Below, one piece after another: positions 58,718 through 64,000 of a DNA stretch of 64,000 nt. Every line of letters starts with the position of its first letter. Positions within the stretch are counted from its first letter, which is position 1. A program made the translations under genes and the position numbers. The stretch comes from Rhizophagus clarus (lineage: Eukaryota > Glomeromycota > Glomeromycetes > Glomerales > Glomeraceae), in contig BLAL01000242.1 of NCBI GenBank assembly GCA_015698045.1, positions 749,001-813,000 on the forward strand, written 5' to 3'. The notes beneath the pieces were generated by a model. The model did no database searches. It worked only from the letters and a program-made list of their open reading frames with translations, and was not told where the DNA came from.

Positions 58718-61317
58718 TTATTTATTTATTTATTTATTTATTTAGTGATGACGACAGTATAACGCATAATTTAGATGAAATTACAAAATCTAGCTAAGCC
58801 AGATTAACATAAAATACTAAACTAAATTAAAATCCCCGCCTAATGCGGAAACCGCTCTGCCAAGATATTTTAACACTGCCTGACTAACCTGTTATACGCG
58901 TATAGCTTGAAGATCCAAGAAATGCACGTCACCTCCAAAATAAAAAGAAGAAAAAACCAAATTAACCCTATGAAAAAAAAAGAAAAATCTATATTATTAA
59001 TAAAAGACAAAATTCCACCCGAATGTAAATAATTTGAACAGACATATAAAAGATATTTGTCCCTCTTACGGCGCGGACTATAAAAATGTTGTGGTTTGAT
59101 AAAATGACATGGAGGAATAGTAAATTTATATAAAGGAGAATTAAAGTTTCTGTGAAAACCCTTGTCCAAAATGCTGGTACAAGATCTAGCAAGTGCTGAC
59201 GAAGTAGAAGGTGTAGTTTGTAATGTTGAATTTGTGGCAGATGAATTCTGCAAATGTTTACGTTTCTGTGAGCGATGTGCAGAGAAACTTGGGACAGATA
59301 AATGGTGAAGTTTAACGTAATCATGAAAAGATTTGTTGTGTAAATGCCAGCAAGGGATGACAATATGAGTGAATAAAGATTGAGCAAACTCTAGCACTAT
59401 TGTTAAAATGGTCTTATGAGACTGAATAAAAAGATGAATAAAATCTGTTATGTCTTCTGTAATAATTTGATGTAGTAACAGGTATAAAAGATGACTATCA
59501 TCATCAAAGGATTTAAAAAATTCCCAATTTTCAATGCGGATGCAAAGGTCAAAATCTTGAGTGATATCTGCTTGGTGCTTTCGTATCAAAGTTTCTAAGA
59601 TGAATTTATGTTCCTGTAAAGCTGATGTAATCGCGTCATGATGTTTCGGGCAAAGCCATAGATGTTTGTTGGTTTCTTGTGTTTGCAAACATAGGTGGCA
59701 AGTTAATAAAGCTGGAGGAAGATGTTGAGGGAAATTCCTAGAAAGGAGATCGCCTATAGGTAATAAGTGATGCATAGCTTTCAGTTTGAAGCCGCTAAGG
59801 GCAGAATGATAGTCTGAGGTTGGTGACTCCTTTAGCTGGTCAGTAGAGTTGTATTCTAACCATTTTTTTGTTGCCCTCCAATCTATTCTTAAAGAGGGTG
59901 AATTATCCATATTAAAAGAAGATTGAATAGTCAGGGAATGAAACCACGTGTCGATGGTGCAAGCTTGGAATAGGTCTGCTACGAATTTTCTCAAATTACT
60001 GTTGACAGGCTCTAAAGTGTTAAATATTATTGTGCCCACGTTATTTTGTCCTTGCTGGTTTAATGTTATCAGTGGAAGAGTTAAACCTTGAGTTGCTAGT
60101 TCGTCTGCGAGGTCATTAAATAGAACGCCAGAATGTCCTTTAACTTTAATAAACGTAATGGTAAGATTCAAAAATTTAATTATATAAACTAGAGACGACC
60201 ATAAAATATAATTAGGTTTTTTTTGAAGTTGTCATGGGGAATGCAAAGGGTTATTAAAATATTGGTAAGTGTTTATAACGTTAAGTGAATCAGTGTAAAT
60301 TGTTACTGACGCGTCTTTTGGATATGTGATCAGAGCAGTGAAAATAGCAAAGAGTTCAGCTTTCATAGAAGACAGTTGGAATAATGTACTGCATCGGAAG
60401 GTACTGTATGTATGGGTGGATTATGGTTAAAAGTTTCCACCCAGCCACATCTCATTTTACAATGTGGAGTACCTAAATTGACTACTGCGCCATCAGTATA
60501 AAAATGGAGAATATTATAATTATAAAAGTGCAATGTTAATTGACGAAGATAAACTTCGACAGGAGAATTCCAAAAAGATAAAAAAAGATTAAAGAGTTGA
60601 AAATTAGCACAAAATTCTGAATGAAAAGTTTGCTTGATGAAGATTCTGAACATCTACTTCTTGAGTGGGAACGGGGTGTAAATTATGTGAGGGGTCTGAG
60701 TGACTGGTTAAATAAAAATTGTAACCTATCGTGTTAAGGGTATTATGTGATCGTGTAGGGAAACGATAACATTTTATGTGGGAAGGTAGTTGTAGGTTGC
60801 GGGGTCACCATGAAATAGGGTGTACTTTAAAAGTAAAAGTGATGAAGTTGGGGTAGCAAACACGCATTTATAGTGTTTACCCGTAGTATTGTTAGTAAAG
60901 TAAGTGTTGCATCAACAGCCAGAACACGGGATTATTACATGTTGGTATGAACGAGGCGTTGACATCAAGATATCCTGTGGGATTATATAACGGATCCAAT
61001 GTTCTGAAAATGTAAGGCTCAAAGCTCCTGTTATGTTTTCTTGCTGTATGGATTTTCCGTATACTATGTGTCTAGTTGTATTGTCCCATGAGATTGACCA
61101 TTTGTTCTTAGGAGCAAACCAATGGTCCTTTGAAATTTGGGGAGTACGATGATTGGATTTGTGTATAAAGGATTGTATATATGTCAACGGGGTAAGTAGT
61201 CTTCTGGAAGAGGAGGAAATGAGCAATTTGTTATCTATATCTCGGAGCCAGAATGGTATTTTGCCTTTGAATGACGAGGTTGTAATACTGTCCAATTTGA
61301 GTTGGTATTTTTTTTTA
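58718..61317 (-). mobile_element. LINE remnant, 5' truncated, RNase H-bearing
   Basis: The minus strand ends in an (AAAT)n tail at 58718-58744 (TTTA on the plus strand). It retains a pre-RNase H domain (60912-61295, WFAPKNKWSISWDN), RNase H and the C-terminal region; reverse transcriptase and endonuclease are gone. Different family or subfamily from the 37-43 kb LINE. Confidence 0.8.
58870..60653 (-). pseudogene. LINE RNase H and C-terminal zinc-binding domain
   Basis: RNase H pieces: FYTDGAVVNLG (first Asp, about 60500), AELFAIFTALITYP and VTIYTDSLNVINTY (about 60270-60360), FIKVKGHSGVLFNDLADELA (60070-60150). There is a frameshift near 60363 and a TGA near 60240. The 433-codon stretch 58870-60171 continues with a knuckle CHLCLQTQETNKHLWLCPKH (CCHC-like), then a basic Ser-rich region and hydrophobic C-terminal end. 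Long open C-terminal frame suggests recent death. Confidence 0.8.
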
Positions 61318-62161
61318 GGTCATACTTAGGGAGAGGGAAAAATTGGTTAATCAGTATTACATCACATGATACAGTCACATATCATACCCGTTAATAAAGT
61401 ATATTTACTTGATTATTACTAAATTTCAATATTAGTATTTTCGATAATTATCAATATCATTAATTATCAAAATTAACATGCTGATTTTATCATTACTTAT
61501 TAATATCATTAATTAACTTAGAGATAATTATCAATAATTGTCTAATTTGTTAATTATCGTTACATTTCATGCAATAAAATATGATAATAAAAAAAAAAAT
61601 TCATTTGGTTTAATTAATTTCAAAAAAAAAAAAAATTCTTTAATAGTAATTAACTTTAAATAACAATTCAATAATAAAAAACAAATGGTTTATTACTTGA
61701 TAAAGGATTGATTAATTTTATTAATTGATTGTTAATCATTTTTGGTTTAATTAAACGATTGTTGATCATAAAAATATTATTTAATTTTTCACATGATTTT
61801 CCAAAATTTTTATCCCACAATTTTTTAGCAAAGATGATATTCTATAAATGCACATTGTGTCCATATGGGTGGGTGGGTGGCGCGTCACATTATCGTTTGA
61901 CATGTCATGATAGGTTAACGTTAACATTGACGTTAACCTGATGTTACATAAGATTAGTTTTTGAGCAATTTCCATTTTAAGATGCTGATCCCCTATCTTT
62001 GGTATCGATTTGCTAATTATATAATATATTTTAAATTAAGCTTTTCTATATTAATACGATCGGCAGCCAACAAATCTTTTAGTGTTTTAAATACAGCAGT
62101 TATTGTTGTAAATGAACATGATAATTGTTTACAATTTTATACCACTAAACCAACTTTCCTT
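61318..62161. other. AT-rich noncoding
   Basis: 61400-61600 is rich in AATTATCAATAATTGT-type palindromic words. No gene. Confidence 0.5.
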
Positions 62162-62956
62162 TAGGGTTGGACTAGTTCGGTCTAATCCGGTCAGATCCCA
62201 AAAGACCGGTCTTTCAGCCAGGACCAGACCAGACTGAGACTGGACCAATTTTGTTTGGCCGGAAAGTGTGTTTATTTTAGGGCTCAAGTCAGATCATATT
62301 GGGCAACCTGCCCAACTCGTATGGCCAAAACGATTCATATACATGTATGTTCTTTATATAAAATAATGTGAAAACCAGCCAAAATGGCATTTTTTAATAT
62401 ATAATTAATATGAAAAAGTGCTAAAACGACATTTTTTCATAAAATAGTATGGAAAAATGCTGTTTTATTTATTCTTTTTTATAAAGCAATATGAAAAAAA
62501 TGATTGAGCAGCATTTTTCACAAATAAACTTGAAAAAATGCCATTCTAGCTTTTTCATAAGTAAAATGAAAAAAAAATTAAATGACATTTCGACGTTTTT
62601 ATAAAATAAAATGAAAACCCGCATTTTGGCATTTTTAATTCATAAATAATATGAAAAGCAATACCAAAATGGTATTTTTTCATAATAATTGTCATTTTGG
62701 CTTTTTTCATAAATAATTTGTAAAAAATGTCATTCTGGTATTTTTTACATTAAGTAATATAATAAAAGTGCTGAAACGCCATTTTTTCATAAAAAAATTG
62801 AAACCCTGCCATTCTAGCATTTATTTTATTGGGCTTAAAAAATTATATGGATCGGTCCCCAGTCCAGACCGGTCCTCAAATCTTGGACTGAAGACCGTGA
62901 GGACCGGTCCCAAAACTGATACAGGACTGGTTTTTGCTAGGACCGATCCAACCCTA
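62162..62956. mobile_element. hAT-like MITE, 795 bp, with 8-bp target duplication
   Basis: Ends TAGGGTTGGA and TCCAACCCTA are perfect inverted repeats. Flanks CTTTCCTT (62154-62161) and CTTTTCTT (62957-62964) are 8-bp duplications with one C/T change. Subterminal CCGGTC / GACCGG words match the element at 32309. The core has about ten AAATGCCATTTTTTCATAA-like units in series. No transposase. Confidence 0.85.
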
Positions 62957-63687
62957 CTTTTCTTTCTTAATTTCTGATATCTGTGTGTTTATTTAAAGAA
63001 ATCTGGCATCCTACAAAAAAAAAATAAAAAACTTTAAAAAAATGTTCCTCAATTAAAAAAACATGTTCCTCAATTATAAAGCAAATAGTCATCCCTTCAC
63101 GCTTCCTTTATTGTGCAAGTCCCGGTTCGTCCTATTCTCCAAGAATCCGCATCCTACAAAAAAGAAGAAAAAAATATTAAAAACGTTTCTTAATTTAAAA
63201 CCACATAACTCCTCTCTCACAATCCCTACCATGTTTCCTTGTAGATTCTACCTGTCTTCTAAAGCGTTGATACCCGTAATATTCATTACCTGATATACGC
63301 CTATGTCTTGAATGCAATAGATGATAAAAAAACATCCTTTATTGTGCAAGATTTTTAAAATTATTCGGCTTAGGAAAACCAAAAAAAATAAAAGTTAGTT
63401 TTAAAATAAATTATTTGGTTTAAAAAGACTGAAAAAATACAAAAAAAAAATTTTCGTTAGATTATCGATTGATCAGAAATCAATAAGTCAAATGACATCA
63501 TTTAATAAATTTAAGATATAAAAAAAATATAAAGCAAAACTAATATTTCAGAAAATTCTAAAGAATTATCTACTAAACAAGGATCTGTAAATGAAAAAGA
63601 CGAGTAGGATCTATAAAATCTAAAGATAATCATATAAAGATATGTCATATAAGGATGTGTCAAATAAGTTAATCATACAAGAAAAGG
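62957..63687. other. Noncoding, with possible splice-bounded pieces
   Basis: On the minus strand GTAG-GATGCCAGATTTCTTTAA (about 63013) and GTAG-GATGCGGATTCTTGG (about 63156) look like repeated exon starts, and GGTAATGAATATTACGGG...AGACAG ends before GTAGAA (about 63245-63285). These resemble the micro-exon chains at 24.3 and 58.2 kb. No full frame could be built. Confidence 0.3.
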
Positions 63688-64000
63688 TCATAAAAGAAGT
63701 TCAGCATCAATCATATCAATGTTAACTTCAGATGTTGTTGTTTCTGTGGCTAAATAATTATTAATTTCTGATATTGAATTATTCTGACAATTCATATGTT
63801 TTTTATTTCGATCATTAATTCTATTAGGTTTGTATATGTAACCTGGATTTTCTGCTGCATGGATTTCTTTTATTACTTGATGTAGTGATTTTCAAAATTT
63901 CGATTCACGTTCAGATTTTTTTTCCATAAATAAGAAGCAATACTGGAAGTTTCCCCAACTGACAATTTTAGTCTTTTCGAAATATTTTACAAAACAGCAC
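63688..64000 (-). pseudogene. HMG-box (MATA-HMG-like) protein fragment, cut by the window edge
   Basis: Minus-strand frame: KRLKLSVGETSSIASYLWKK, SERESKF-stop-KSLHQVIKEI, HAAENPGYIYKPNRINDRNK, then a polar tail to TGA at 63688-63690. The pattern (basic start, Ser/Ile helix, LW, then K...H, then PGYIYKPNR) is the second half of an HMG box of the mating-type HMG class, which is expanded in Rhizophagus. An in-frame TGA at 63892-63894 interrupts it. The N-terminal part of the box lies beyond 64000. Confidence 0.6.

Overview
The window looks like a nuclear contig from an arbuscular mycorrhizal fungus (Glomeromycotina, Rhizophagus-like). The support is very high A+T with long A/T runs, short GT-AG introns in almost every intact gene, a kinase relic of the tyrosine-kinase-like type that is hugely expanded in these fungi, a MATA-HMG-like fragment, and dense relics of Helitron, RNase H-bearing LINE, KDZ/Plavaka, MULE, Tc1/IS630 and hAT-like MITE elements. 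No bacterial signals (operons, Shine-Dalgarno sites, CRISPR) were seen. The species cannot be fixed from the sequence alone.

Layout. 0.8-1.3 kb: an intact small secreted protein. 3.6-4.2 kb: a decayed kinase C-lobe. 5.0-10.5 kb: a Helitron remnant on the minus strand (RepHel plus a companion gene). 10.5-14.0 kb: A/T repeats and a 50-bp satellite. 14.4-15.1 kb: a four-exon Myb/SANT-like gene. 15.4-21.6 kb: a transposon with long inverted repeats. It carries an unbroken seven-exon Plavaka-type transposase (852 aa) and a divergent five-exon gene of unknown function (376 aa). 21.8-23.0 kb: direct repeats. 23.8-28.4 kb: a short-TIR element apparently containing an ORF1-like retroelement gene, which is itself split by a 989-bp hAT-like MITE. 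30.5-33.0 kb: IS630/Tc1 and MULE relics and another MITE. 34.0-35.7 and 45.1-46.8 kb: two intact, near-identical cytochrome P450 genes in the same orientation, with a dead 6-kb LINE between them. 47.6-49.0 kb: a frameshifted gene of unknown family. 51.1-51.7 kb: a second, truncated ORF1-like copy. 52.3-52.5 kb: a two-exon cysteine-rich secreted peptide. 53.6-57.3 kb: short repeats and a TIR element holding a tRNA-like promoter. 58.7-61.3 kb: a 5'-truncated LINE. 62.2-63.0 kb: a third hAT-like MITE. 63.7-64.0 kb: an HMG-box relic running off the edge.

Probable living host genes are few: two small secreted proteins, the two P450s and perhaps the Myb/SANT-like gene. The two secreted-protein genes share their core promoter and leader layout and the start of the signal peptide, although the mature proteins are unrelated. 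Most other coding sequence is mobile DNA, much of it decayed through G:C to A:T changes (TGG to TGA/TAG, CGA to TGA, and a reverse-transcriptase DD changed to NN). The Plavaka-type element is the exception. All its exons join in frame, so it may be recent or active.

All gene models come from reading the sequence. Introns are placed on GT-AG signals that keep the frame open; none was tested against transcripts or databases.
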